From positions 186,001-250,000 of the forward strand of contig DAIQON010000001.1 in the NCBI GenBank assembly GCA_036787835.1: a DNA stretch of 64,000 nucleotides, given 5' to 3'. Below the pieces are notes generated by a model, which was not told the origin of the DNA, did no database searches, and saw only the letters and a list, made by a program, of their open reading frames with translations. Source of the stretch: DAIQON01 sp036787835 (GTDB lineage: Bacteria; Patescibacteriota; Saccharimonadia; Saccharimonadales; UBA4665). Below are positions 26,544 to 34,380 of this stretch, piece by piece. Position 1 is the first letter of the stretch. Each line of letters opens with the position of its first letter. The position numbers and the translations under genes were made by a program.

Positions 26544-28373
26544 TTATTCAACTGTGACTGACTTAGCAAGATTCCTGGGCTTATCTACATCTCTCCCTAG
26601 TTCGGTTGCCATATGATAAGAAAATAACTGTAGCGCCACACATACTAATATCGGCTGTGTTTGCTCTAGACTGTCTGGTATATAAATTACGTCATCGGCA
26701 AGCTTTGAGATTTCCTTATTCCCAACTGTTGCTACAGCAATAAGTGGACCACTACGAGCCTTAATTTCCTCCATACTCGAATATATTTTATCTATGAGCT
26801 CACCATTGGTTGCTATTGCGACTGTCGGAAAGCTAGCATCAATCATGGCAATTGGTCCATGCTTCATCTCTCCAGCCGCATAGCCCTCGGCGTGTATGTA
26901 GGAAATTTCTTTAAGCTTGATTGCACCTTCAAGCGCACTTGGATAATTGTACCCACGCCCAATATACAAAAAATCTTTATAGTTCTTATACTTCATGGCA
27001 ATTTCTTTAATATTGTCTGATTGATCTAATACTGCCTGAATCATTTTCGGTAACTTTTCAAGCTCACTTAGAACCGGCTTATATAACTTGCTCGATCCAT
27101 CATTTAATCGTAGGGCAATCAGGGTTAAGATAGTTACCTGGGCTATAAACGATTTGGTACTAGCAACTGCCTTTTCTGGCCCTGCATGACAGTAAACACC
27201 TGCATCGGTGATTCTACTTATGGTGCTGCCAACACTGTTCACGATGCCGAGTTTTAGCACTCCAAAGTCTTCTATTTTCTTTAGTGCAGCAATGGTGTCG
27301 GCGGTTTCACCAGACTGTGACACGGCTATCACACAGGTACTCCTTGAAATCGGTTCATTCCTGTACTTAAACTCGCTAGCTAGCTGCACTTCGACTGGAA
27401 TGCCAGCTAGTTCTTCAATTAAGTATTCACCAACAAGTCCTGCGTAATATGATGTACCACAGCCGACAATTATTATCCGATCAATGTGACTTAATTGGCT
27501 TAAGACATTATCTAGGCCGCCCAGTTTAACCATATTCTTGCTCACCAGTGCCCGTCCCCTAATTGCTGTTTGCATGGTTTCTGGTATTTCGTAAATTTCT
27601 TTAAGCATAAAGTTAGGGAAGTCGCCGAGTTCAGAAGCTTCACTTTTATATTCAATAAGCTCAACTTTTGGCGCAGACTTATTCTTATCTTTAATGTTCA
27701 CAATATCGAGCTTACCTTTTGACAGTGTCGCAACGTCGTAATCATCAAGGTAGGTAACCTTCTTCGTATGTTTAAGTAGGGCATTAGCATCAGAAGCAAT
27801 AACAAATTCATCGTCGGCAACACCAATAACTAGCGGGCTACCTAGTCGCGATAGATACATCTTGCCTGGGTCTAGCGTGGAAATAACAGCAATCGCATAA
27901 GCACCTTTCAGATCATTGATTGTAGCGATTAATGCTGCCTTAAAAGTGCCTAAATTCTTATAGTAATAATCTATTAATTGCGGGATTACTTCAGAGTCTG
28001 TTTCAGAGGTAAATGTGTAACCATTTTCTTCCAAGCGAGATCTTATATCTTTGTAATTCTCAATGATGCCGTTATGGACAACAAAGATAGTTTTATCGGT
28101 GTTGCTATGAGGGTGAGAGTTAGCGCTAGAAGGCACGCCGTGAGTAGCCCAGCGGGTATGTCCTATACCTAGGTGAGGGTTAAGCTTACTGCCATCTAGC
28201 TTTCGTTCAAGGTCCTCAATCCTGCCTACCTGTTTTTCAAAAAGTACTTGATCGTCATCAGTTATGGCTGCTATCCCCGAAGAATCGTATCCTCTATATT
28301 CTAGCTCTTTTAGCCCCCCAACAACTATTGGAACCGCACTTCTATTACCAAGATAGCCAATTATTCCACACAT
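26544..28373 (-). CDS. glmS: Glutamine-fructose-6-phosphate aminotransferase
   Basis: 609 residues, full length. The N-terminal nucleophile Cys is in MCGIIGYLG, the glutaminase domain covers about 1-240, and two SIS domains follow (SQSGETADTIAALKK near residue 350), ending in the conserved KPRNLAKSVTVE. GlmS makes glucosamine-6-phosphate for peptidoglycan and glycan amino sugars. Only 8 bases separate it from the upstream gene, so there is no room for a glmS ribozyme; it is part of the glycan operon. Confidence 0.97.
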   Translation of the reverse strand: MCGIIGYLGNRSAVPIVVGGLKELEYRGYDSSGIAAITDDDQVLFEKQVGRIEDLERKLDGSKLNPHLGIGHTRWATHGVPSSANSHPHSNTDKTIFVVHNGIIENYKDIRSRLEENGYTFTSETDSEVIPQLIDYYYKNLGTFKAALIATINDLKGAYAIAVISTLDPGKMYLSRLGSPLVIGVADDEFVIASDANALLKHTKKVTYLDDYDVATLSKGKLDIVNIKDKNKSAPKVELIEYKSEASELGDFPNFMLKEIYEIPETMQTAIRGRALVSKNMVKLGGLDNVLSQLSHIDRIIIVGCGTSYYAGLVGEYLIEELAGIPVEVQLASEFKYRNEPISRSTCVIAVSQSGETADTIAALKKIEDFGVLKLGIVNSVGSTISRITDAGVYCHAGPEKAVASTKSFIAQVTILTLIALRLNDGSSKLYKPVLSELEKLPKMIQAVLDQSDNIKEIAMKYKNYKDFLYIGRGYNYPSALEGAIKLKEISYIHAEGYAAGEMKHGPIAMIDASFPTVAIATNGELIDKIYSSMEEIKARSGPLIAVATVGNKEISKLADDVIYIPDSLEQTQPILVCVALQLFSYHMATELGRDVDKPRNLAKSVTVE

Positions 28374-28381
28374 AAAGCTGT

Positions 28382-29485
28382 TTAATTAGTTCCTTCAAGA
28401 CACTCTCTAATATAGGCTTTAATATTCTGTTTAAAGTTTGCAACAGAGAATTGCTCTGCCGATTCTGCTACTGCTTGATAGTTAAAGTTCTTGCTTATTG
28501 TTGACTCTAGCGCGGCAGTTAAGCTCTTAACAGTCTGTTTTGCAAAGAAGTACCCATTCTTACCTTCATTAATATAATCTAGTGATCCACCCTTCTTGAA
28601 TGCTATTACTGGTGTACCAGCGGCAAGTGCTTCGACTGCAACAATACCAAAATCATCTAGGTTGGGCATTATGAAACCCAGAGCTGACTGGAAGTGTTCG
28701 ACTATTGTCATATCGTTAACATTAGACAAGAAGGTGATAGTACGACCTGCAAGCTTCTCCAGACGTCTGTGATCGGGTCCGTTGCCAATAACGATCAACG
28801 GGATCTTTAACTCATTACAAGCTTCTATTGCAAGATCCATACGCTTATACGGGGTTTGCCTACCAGCAACAACAAAACCGTGCCTGGAGGGCGGGTTGGA
28901 CTTCATCTTGAATCGGTCGATTTCCACTGGAGGGAAAACAACGGTTGATTCTCGTCGATAGTACTTTTTAATCATCGCCTGAGTATGTGTAGAATTCGCC
29001 ATTATAAAATTAGGCCGTTTAGCAGCTTGACGATCCCACGTCTTAAGTGGAGTTGCTAGTAGTTTTAGGCCAATTCTAGCTAACCAATTAAAGCCAAGCG
29101 GGAAACCGGGGCGCTTTAAGTATTCATCTTGGCGAGTCCAATAGTAATGAGTAGGCGCGTGCATATAGCAAATATGAATAGTATTAGGACCAGTCTTAAC
29201 GCCCTTAGCCTCAGCTCCGCTACTGGATATAACAAGGTCATATTCACTAAGGTCCAAACGACTAAATGCCCAGGCTCTAAATATTGGTAAAAACTTCTTA
29301 AGTCCTTTTGGTAATTTTTGTAGCCAGGTAGTCCTTACATCAGCATCTTTGAACCAATCAATTTTATCTGGATCATACTGTGAGGTATAGATCGGCGCCT
29401 TAGGATATAGCTCGTGTAAATTTAGTACAACTCTTTCAGCCCCACCAATACCTACTAGCCAGTCGCAAACAATTGCTACTTTCAT
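28382..29485 (-). CDS. Glycosyltransferase family 4
   Basis: 367 residues from the ATG at 29485 (MKVAIVCDWLVGIGGAERV), which lies one base after the stop of the upstream gene; a TTG at 29497 would add 4 residues. The donor-binding half has FVVAGRQTPYKRMDLAIEA, VIGNGPDHRRLEKLA and DDFGIVAVEALAAGTPVIAFKKGG with the EX7E motif. The N-terminal CDW-GGAERV motif is common in mannosyl- or rhamnosyltransferases following a WcaJ-type initiator. It likely adds the second sugar to the lipid carrier. Confidence 0.88.
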   Translation of the reverse strand: MKVAIVCDWLVGIGGAERVVLNLHELYPKAPIYTSQYDPDKIDWFKDADVRTTWLQKLPKGLKKFLPIFRAWAFSRLDLSEYDLVISSSGAEAKGVKTGPNTIHICYMHAPTHYYWTRQDEYLKRPGFPLGFNWLARIGLKLLATPLKTWDRQAAKRPNFIMANSTHTQAMIKKYYRRESTVVFPPVEIDRFKMKSNPPSRHGFVVAGRQTPYKRMDLAIEACNELKIPLIVIGNGPDHRRLEKLAGRTITFLSNVNDMTIVEHFQSALGFIMPNLDDFGIVAVEALAAGTPVIAFKKGGSLDYINEGKNGYFFAKQTVKSLTAALESTISKNFNYQAVAESAEQFSVANFKQNIKAYIRECLEGTN

Positions 29486-29486
29486 G

Positions 29487-30926
29487 TCAGTCAGCACCCT
29501 TATGAAGAATCACCCAAACGGTTCGAATTAAGATAACTATATCTCCCCAAAAGGTCCAGTTCTGAACATAATATAGATCTAGCTTCCGTCTCTCATCAAA
29601 GCTAATATTATTTCGACCAGAAATCTGAGCCAGCCCTGTTAAGCCCGACTTAACGGCTAAGATCAGGTTCTTCTTTGGGTATTTTTCTAGCTCAAATGGG
29701 TCTAGGGCCCTGGGTCCAACCAAGCTAATATCGCCCTTAACAATATTCATTAACTGAGGTAGTTCGTCTAAGCTACTTAATCTCAAAAGACGGCCAAAAC
29801 GACTTATGCGGGGATCATGAGCTAGTTGATTGCCATTCTCGCGGTACTCTTTGATGAGTTCTGGACGACTCATCTTCCTAAAACCATCTTCCGGGCTCAT
29901 GTTGGTATAGGCTTGCTTTAAAGATCTAAATTTATATATGGTCACCGTATCGCCAAATATAGTCAGTCTTCCAACCCTATAGAAGATCTGACTTTTTGGG
30001 CTCAACACAAACTGGATAATTATAATGCCCAAGATGATCGGGGAAGTTAAAATTAATAACAGCGAACCAAGAATAATATCGGTCAACCTTTTAACTACTC
30101 GGCCCCAACCAACTAGAGCCGTCTGATGGACGGCAATAACGGGCGTGGATTGGAATAAATCTACTTTAATGTTGCCAACAAATAGTTCACTGTTGCCAGG
30201 TACGAATCGATAGGCAATATGATTGCTCTGGGCGTAAGTAAGAACTTCATCATTTTTAGCCGCAGCAGAAAAAAGCTCAGTCTGAATAATGGTGTGAATT
30301 TGTTTAGAGTTAAGTTTATCTATGGCTTGATCAAAATCTTTGTAGCAAGTTATGTTTTTTGATTCATCAATTGGGTGCTTCTCACTACCTATTACACCGA
30401 TAACTTTATAACCAGTAATACTAGTGTTTGCTAATGAGTCTATCAGTGCATGAGTAGTCCTATTGTCTCCAACGATGAGTACATTATTAATACCTACGCC
30501 GTAACTAAATAATTGACGCTGGATATCACGGGCAAGCGTTCTAAACAAGATGACGGCTATAAAGCTAAAGAAGAAGCCGTAAATAACAACTAGTCTCGCT
30601 GGGAAGATTGGCGTATTAACCATATAGCTATAACCAATTGCAAAAAGAATTCCAATGAAACAGCCAACAGCAACGCGGCCAAATTCACTAAATCTATTTT
30701 GGTAATGGCGTTCGCTATAAAGTCCCAAAATGGCAAAAATTATGATCCAAAAAGGCAGCAATATGAGGAGGAAAGTAAAATACTGCATCGAAGTTACATG
30801 AGCACTTATAGCTTCATGGCTGATTGACACACGCAGAATGTAGGCCAAGCTCAGGCCTAAGACAATAGCCACTGCATCGCCTATGATTAAACATAGGTTG
30901 AAAATTATGGAGGTGTTATTTCTCAT
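29487..30926 (-). CDS. Undecaprenyl-phosphate sugar phosphotransferase (WcaJ/WbaP-like polyprenyl phosphoglycosyl transferase)
   Basis: 479 residues. Four N-terminal membrane segments lie within residues 8-130, a CoA-binding-like domain covers about 140-265, one membrane hairpin 275-300, and the catalytic phosphoglycosyl transferase domain follows (KFRSL, DELPQLMNIVKGDISLVGPR, GLTGLAQISGRN). It starts glycan synthesis by moving a sugar phosphate onto undecaprenyl phosphate. It is the first gene of the long leftward run to 18500, which makes it a natural control point of the locus. Confidence 0.93.
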   Translation of the reverse strand: MRNNTSIIFNLCLIIGDAVAIVLGLSLAYILRVSISHEAISAHVTSMQYFTFLLILLPFWIIIFAILGLYSERHYQNRFSEFGRVAVGCFIGILFAIGYSYMVNTPIFPARLVVIYGFFFSFIAVILFRTLARDIQRQLFSYGVGINNVLIVGDNRTTHALIDSLANTSITGYKVIGVIGSEKHPIDESKNITCYKDFDQAIDKLNSKQIHTIIQTELFSAAAKNDEVLTYAQSNHIAYRFVPGNSELFVGNIKVDLFQSTPVIAVHQTALVGWGRVVKRLTDIILGSLLLILTSPIILGIIIIQFVLSPKSQIFYRVGRLTIFGDTVTIYKFRSLKQAYTNMSPEDGFRKMSRPELIKEYRENGNQLAHDPRISRFGRLLRLSSLDELPQLMNIVKGDISLVGPRALDPFELEKYPKKNLILAVKSGLTGLAQISGRNNISFDERRKLDLYYVQNWTFWGDIVILIRTVWVILHKGAD

Positions 30927-31061
30927 ATATAAAGAAGGAATAAGATCCTATAGCTACCAGTATAACGCGCTGGGGTACTTAAAACGTAGTAGTTTTTGAT
31001 CTCTGTACAATAATCTTGACCACTGTTTAGTATGATTGCAAGTATACTGTAATCAAGAATC

Positions 31062-32402
31062 ATGAAGACTATAGTAAATAAATGTGACTTGGTAAGCCTA
31101 ACGGGGTGTCTCATTCTGATTGTGCTAATCTTTATTCCATTTCATGCCTTTTTAACTGTTTGGGCGAGCGCAATTTTTGGTCACTATACCTTTATAAGGC
31201 TCTGGAAAGAGGCAATACTTTTGTTATGCCTAATAGTATGTATTTACTTATTCTTCGCCGATAAAAAGCTTCGACGATCGGTTCTAGGCAGTAAACTGTT
31301 CTTTCTAATAGTTGCTTATTTGGCAGTTCAAGTTATCTGGGGACTAGTCGCCTACGCTCATCATGATTTAAGCAAGAAAGCTTTATTATATGGGCTTTTA
31401 CTTAACTGCAGATTCTTAATATTTTTCTTGGTAGCCTGGGCTATATCAATGAAGACAAAGCTCTTAAATAACAATGTAATTAATGTAATCATCTGGCCGG
31501 CCACAATCGTTATTATTTTTGGTTTGGCCCAAATATTTGTTTTACCAAAAGACTTTCTTGTTCATTTTGGCTACGGGCTGAACACAATTCCGGCTTATGA
31601 AACTATTAACAGTAATTCAAATTACCTTAGAATTGAATCGACTCTACGCGGCGCCAATCCTCTTGGGGCATATATACTTATCCCTTTAAGCTTAGCGACC
31701 GTACTATTTTTTAGATTCAAGAAATCCTGGCGAAAACTTGTCTTTATTATTGCTGGACTAGTCGTACTAATATTCAGTTTTTCAAGAAGTGCTTGGGCCG
31801 GTAGCGTAGTATCCATCAGCTTTAGTATTTTCTATTCGGTAAAGTCTAGAGCGACTCGTGAAAAACTAATAATCTTTAGCGTTATTATTGTCGTGGTGCT
31901 AGGCTCTCTGGCTGTTATCTTTAAAAATAGTACTCGTGTTCAAAACATTGTTCTACATACTCAAAGCAACTCTGCGGTTAAAACTACCTCAGATCAGGGT
32001 CATACATCTGCTGTTAAGGGGGGCCTAAAGGACATCGTCACCAACCCAATTGGTAAAGGCCCAGGATCAGCTGGCCCAGCCTCGGTATATAATAACCACC
32101 CGGCTCGAATTGCCGAGAACTATTATATACAAATCGGCCAAGAGACTGGCGTTATTGGGCTCGCTCTTTTCCTAGTAATAAACGTTTATGTTGGTATCAT
32201 ATTATGGAGACAAAAGCAGGATAATCTATCGCTAGCACTCCTAGCAAGCTTCTTGGGAATCTTTATTATTAACATGCTATCTCATGCCTGGAGTGATGAT
32301 ACGCTAGCCTACTTATGGTGGGGACTAGCCGGTATTGCTATTGGAACTAAAACACTCTCATCTAAGAATTCACAGAAATCAAAGAATCAAACATCTGCTT
32401 AA
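31062..32402 (+). CDS. O-antigen ligase/polymerase family membrane protein (Wzy_C domain)
   Basis: 446 residues with about ten to twelve membrane segments. The large extracytoplasmic loop holds the Wzy_C features, including ESTLRGANPLGAYI near residue 190 and RIAENYYIQIGQETGVIGLALF near residue 350 with the conserved HPARIAENYY context. Members either polymerise glycan repeats or ligate glycans to a surface anchor. Since an ABC exporter is present, ligation is the likelier role. It diverges from the phosphoglycosyl transferase and overlaps the convergent Nudix gene by 41 bases. Confidence 0.85.
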   Translation: MKTIVNKCDLVSLTGCLILIVLIFIPFHAFLTVWASAIFGHYTFIRLWKEAILLLCLIVCIYLFFADKKLRRSVLGSKLFFLIVAYLAVQVIWGLVAYAHHDLSKKALLYGLLLNCRFLIFFLVAWAISMKTKLLNNNVINVIIWPATIVIIFGLAQIFVLPKDFLVHFGYGLNTIPAYETINSNSNYLRIESTLRGANPLGAYILIPLSLATVLFFRFKKSWRKLVFIIAGLVVLIFSFSRSAWAGSVVSISFSIFYSVKSRATREKLIIFSVIIVVVLGSLAVIFKNSTRVQNIVLHTQSNSAVKTTSDQGHTSAVKGGLKDIVTNPIGKGPGSAGPASVYNNHPARIAENYYIQIGQETGVIGLALFLVINVYVGIILWRQKQDNLSLALLASFLGIFIINMLSHAWSDDTLAYLWWGLAGIAIGTKTLSSKNSQKSKNQTSA

Positions 32403-32877
32403 TAGACTGGAAGGCGAGTTTATTTAGCGGTAAATCTTTTAGTTTAAAGTATTCAAATGAAGCAACGTCATCATCAGGCATCAAAACATCGCTGTCTTTA
32501 ATTTCACCTAAGAACGCTACAGCTAGAGTAGGATATACAATGTTTTGGTAGGGGTAAGCATCTATATAAGACCCAATGTATTTTAGATCCTTAACATCAA
32601 TTCCAAGCTCTTCTTTGGTCTCTCTACGGGCACAGATTTCAAAGTCCTCATTATCTTCGACAAAGCCACCAGGTAGATCCCAGTAGCCCTTTTTAGGATC
32701 AACAGCTCTTTTGACCAGTAAGTATTCACCCTTGGAATTCTTTAAAATAAGTGCAGTTGCTGGCTTTGGGTTTGAGTAAACTTCAAGACCACAGCTACCG
32801 CAGTGTAAAAACTCAGTCTTTAGAGTTAGTCGGCTACTACACCGTGGGCAGTAACTAAAAGAATCAAGAACGCTCAT
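32362..32877 (-). CDS. Nudix hydrolase with N-terminal zinc ribbon
   Basis: 171 residues. Cys10, Cys13, Cys26 and Cys29 form a zinc ribbon as in NudC-type NADH pyrophosphatases. The Nudix box is visible from GGFVEDNEDFEICARRETKEELGID, with the catalytic REXXEE as RETKEE. The usual NudC SQPWPFPxS motif is not seen, so the substrate may be a nucleotide sugar, an oxidised nucleotide or a capped RNA. Its 3' end overlaps the O-antigen ligase gene by 41 bases on the opposite strand. Confidence 0.87.
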   Translation of the reverse strand: MSVLDSFSYCPRCSSRLTLKTEFLHCGSCGLEVYSNPKPATALILKNSKGEYLLVKRAVDPKKGYWDLPGGFVEDNEDFEICARRETKEELGIDVKDLKYIGSYIDAYPYQNIVYPTLAVAFLGEIKDSDVLMPDDDVASFEYFKLKDLPLNKLAFQSIKQMFDSLISVNS

Positions 32878-32970
32878 TAAAACATAGTATAGTACTGCTT
32901 ATAAATTACTACCAAATATATTAAACAGCTTTAATAATTGGCCTTTTTCAGTAATAATTATGCTTACCTT

Positions 32971-33450
32971 ATGGAAAACAAACAAATTACGAACGATCAT
33001 CTGCGTCCAACCAAGAAGCAAAAGGAACTATTAAGCTTTATCGAAAGCTTTATCGCTGAGCATGGATATAGCCCAAGCTATAGGGAAATAATGCAGGGGC
33101 TAAACTATAGTTCTGTTGCCACAGTAGCGCTTCATGTAAATAATCTACTTAAAAGAGGGCATCTTAAGAAACGCGACCATTCAGCCCGTTCTTTGGAGCT
33201 GGTTGAGGTAAGTCCAGAAATTAAGATATCTACCAACTATGTGGCGCCCGGTGAGGAAAAGTGGCTAGTCGAAAAAGTTGAACATATATTTAGTGATGCC
33301 GAGAAACAAGGTGCTGCGATTGAAGAGACAAGTATTGATCAACTTTATGTGTTAGTCGGCGCCCTAAAAGTTCTTGGTCTAGAAGGCGCAGCACAAAGTT
33401 TTATGCCAAGACTAACGGTAATGAAACAAAAACTAGATTCAAATAAATAG
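32971..33450 (+). CDS. LexA-type winged helix regulator lacking the S24 peptidase domain
   Basis: 159 residues from the ATG at 32971; a TTG at 32938 would add 11 residues unlike the family. Residues about 8-75 match the LexA DNA-binding domain: RPTKKQKELLSFIESFI, HGYSPSYREIMQGLNY and VALHVNNLLKRGHLKK. The C-terminal 80 residues are helical and acidic, without the Ser-Lys dyad or cleavage site of LexA. It may regulate the SOS or another regulon without self-cleavage. It is followed 3 bases later by a small membrane protein gene. Confidence 0.75.
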   Translation: MENKQITNDHLRPTKKQKELLSFIESFIAEHGYSPSYREIMQGLNYSSVATVALHVNNLLKRGHLKKRDHSARSLELVEVSPEIKISTNYVAPGEEKWLVEKVEHIFSDAEKQGAAIEETSIDQLYVLVGALKVLGLEGAAQSFMPRLTVMKQKLDSNK

Positions 33451-33453
33451 CAG

Positions 33454-34146
33454 ATGAAAAAAGAATATCTAATAAATGTTAAGAAAAAATCTCATAAGAA
33501 GAGAAATATACTTCTTGTAGTCATATTAATAGCGATTATTATACTTTTACTTCTTGGTCTATATTTTGCCAAGAAATATATTCACTCAAACACTAAAATC
33601 AATCAGTCAAAGGCTCAGGTATCTACATATAGTGGTTCAGCTAACGGTTCTCTAAAAACATATAGTGCCAGTGATTTTAGTTTTCAGATGCCAAGTGGTT
33701 GGACCGAGGTACCTTTAAAAAACAGCGAATATAATATGTTTGAATGGCAAACTGGCACTGGAGCAAAGTATCAGACTATACAGATATTCGAAGACACCAT
33801 TCCGGCCAACTTTGCCGTCAATCATGTACTCATAGTCCAAGCTAATCAGAATCAGGTTACTGCGATTGGCTCACCTTCAGATAATTGTCAGAACTTTACC
33901 AATGGCCATATTACCAGCACCCAAGTTGGCTATCCGGCCAAGTGGCAGAATGTATCGTTTAACTGTGACCTAAATAACACGCTTAGGGACACAGTAGGCA
34001 CCTCCTCAGCCCGAGCTATAAACTCAGTTACCTTAGTTAGCCCTACCAATGCTCATCACAGCTTCTTCTTTCTATATACCGATCATGCAGTCGAGGCAAA
34101 TTATGGGGACTTTGAACAACTTATTAGTAGCTTTACGTTGCAGTGA
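33454..34146 (+). CDS. Membrane-anchored extracytoplasmic protein, PsbP-like fold suspected
   Basis: 230 residues. A very basic N-terminus (residues 1-22) precedes one membrane segment (24-45), then an exported domain of about 180 residues opening with YSASDFSFQMPSGWTEVP, a pattern common in PsbP-like and related lipid/protein-binding domains. Two cysteines lie near residues 148 and 170. The function is not recognised. It is 3 bases downstream of the LexA-like gene, so probably cotranscribed. A similar architecture is seen in the protein at 41254. Confidence 0.6.
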   Translation: MKKEYLINVKKKSHKKRNILLVVILIAIIILLLLGLYFAKKYIHSNTKINQSKAQVSTYSGSANGSLKTYSASDFSFQMPSGWTEVPLKNSEYNMFEWQTGTGAKYQTIQIFEDTIPANFAVNHVLIVQANQNQVTAIGSPSDNCQNFTNGHITSTQVGYPAKWQNVSFNCDLNNTLRDTVGTSSARAINSVTLVSPTNAHHSFFFLYTDHAVEANYGDFEQLISSFTLQ

Positions 34147-34181
34147 ATAATACTATATCTAGTGTCTGCGTGTGGTGGTAG

Positions 34182-34299
34182 ACTACTATATACATTAACA
34201 AACAAGCTGGAAGTTGGGTGAGATTCCCACACTGTGCCGCAACGGTAAGTTCCTCTGAAGCAGAGGAAACAAGTCCGATACAGCGTATCTATATAAGTC
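34182..34299 (+). ncRNA. Cobalamin riboswitch aptamer
   Basis: The stretch 34209-34247 fits the conserved core of cobalamin riboswitches: GGAAG, GGTGAGATTCCCAC, CTGTGCCGCAACGGTAA, then a variable hairpin (TTCCTCTGAAGCAGAGGAA) and a B12-box-like AAGTCCGATACAGC at 34271-34284. GCTG (34206-34209) can pair with CAGC (34281-34284), and an outer P1-like helix can form between ACTATATA near 34184-34192 and TATATAAGT near 34290-34298. The following gene starts at 34381. The match to the family consensus is by eye but covers every core block. The ligand form (adenosyl- or aquocobalamin) is not determined. Confidence 0.88.
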
Positions 34300-34328
34300 T
34301 TTCGAGCAAAAAGCATATAACAAGTGAA

Positions 34329-34380
34329 CCCTTTGCCCCAAGAAAAGACTATATAGTCGAAGGCAGCAAAGGGATTTTTT
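34329..34380 (+). promoter_or_regulatory. Riboswitch expression platform: hairpin that buries the ribosome binding site
   Basis: CCCTTTGC (34329-34336) pairs perfectly with GCAAAGGG (34366-34373). The right arm contains the only good ribosome binding site (AAAGGG, 7 bases before ATG 34381). Inside lies a perfect 12-base palindrome GACTATATAGTC (34347-34358) whose arms also resemble the P1 strands of the aptamer, giving a possible switch. The hairpin is followed by six T directly before ATG, so it could also terminate transcription. Both modes are inferred from pairing only. Confidence 0.7.

Noticed and set aside
28374..28381. glmS ribozyme upstream of glmS
   Set aside because: Only 8 bases separate glmS from the upstream gene, so no leader exists to hold a ribozyme.
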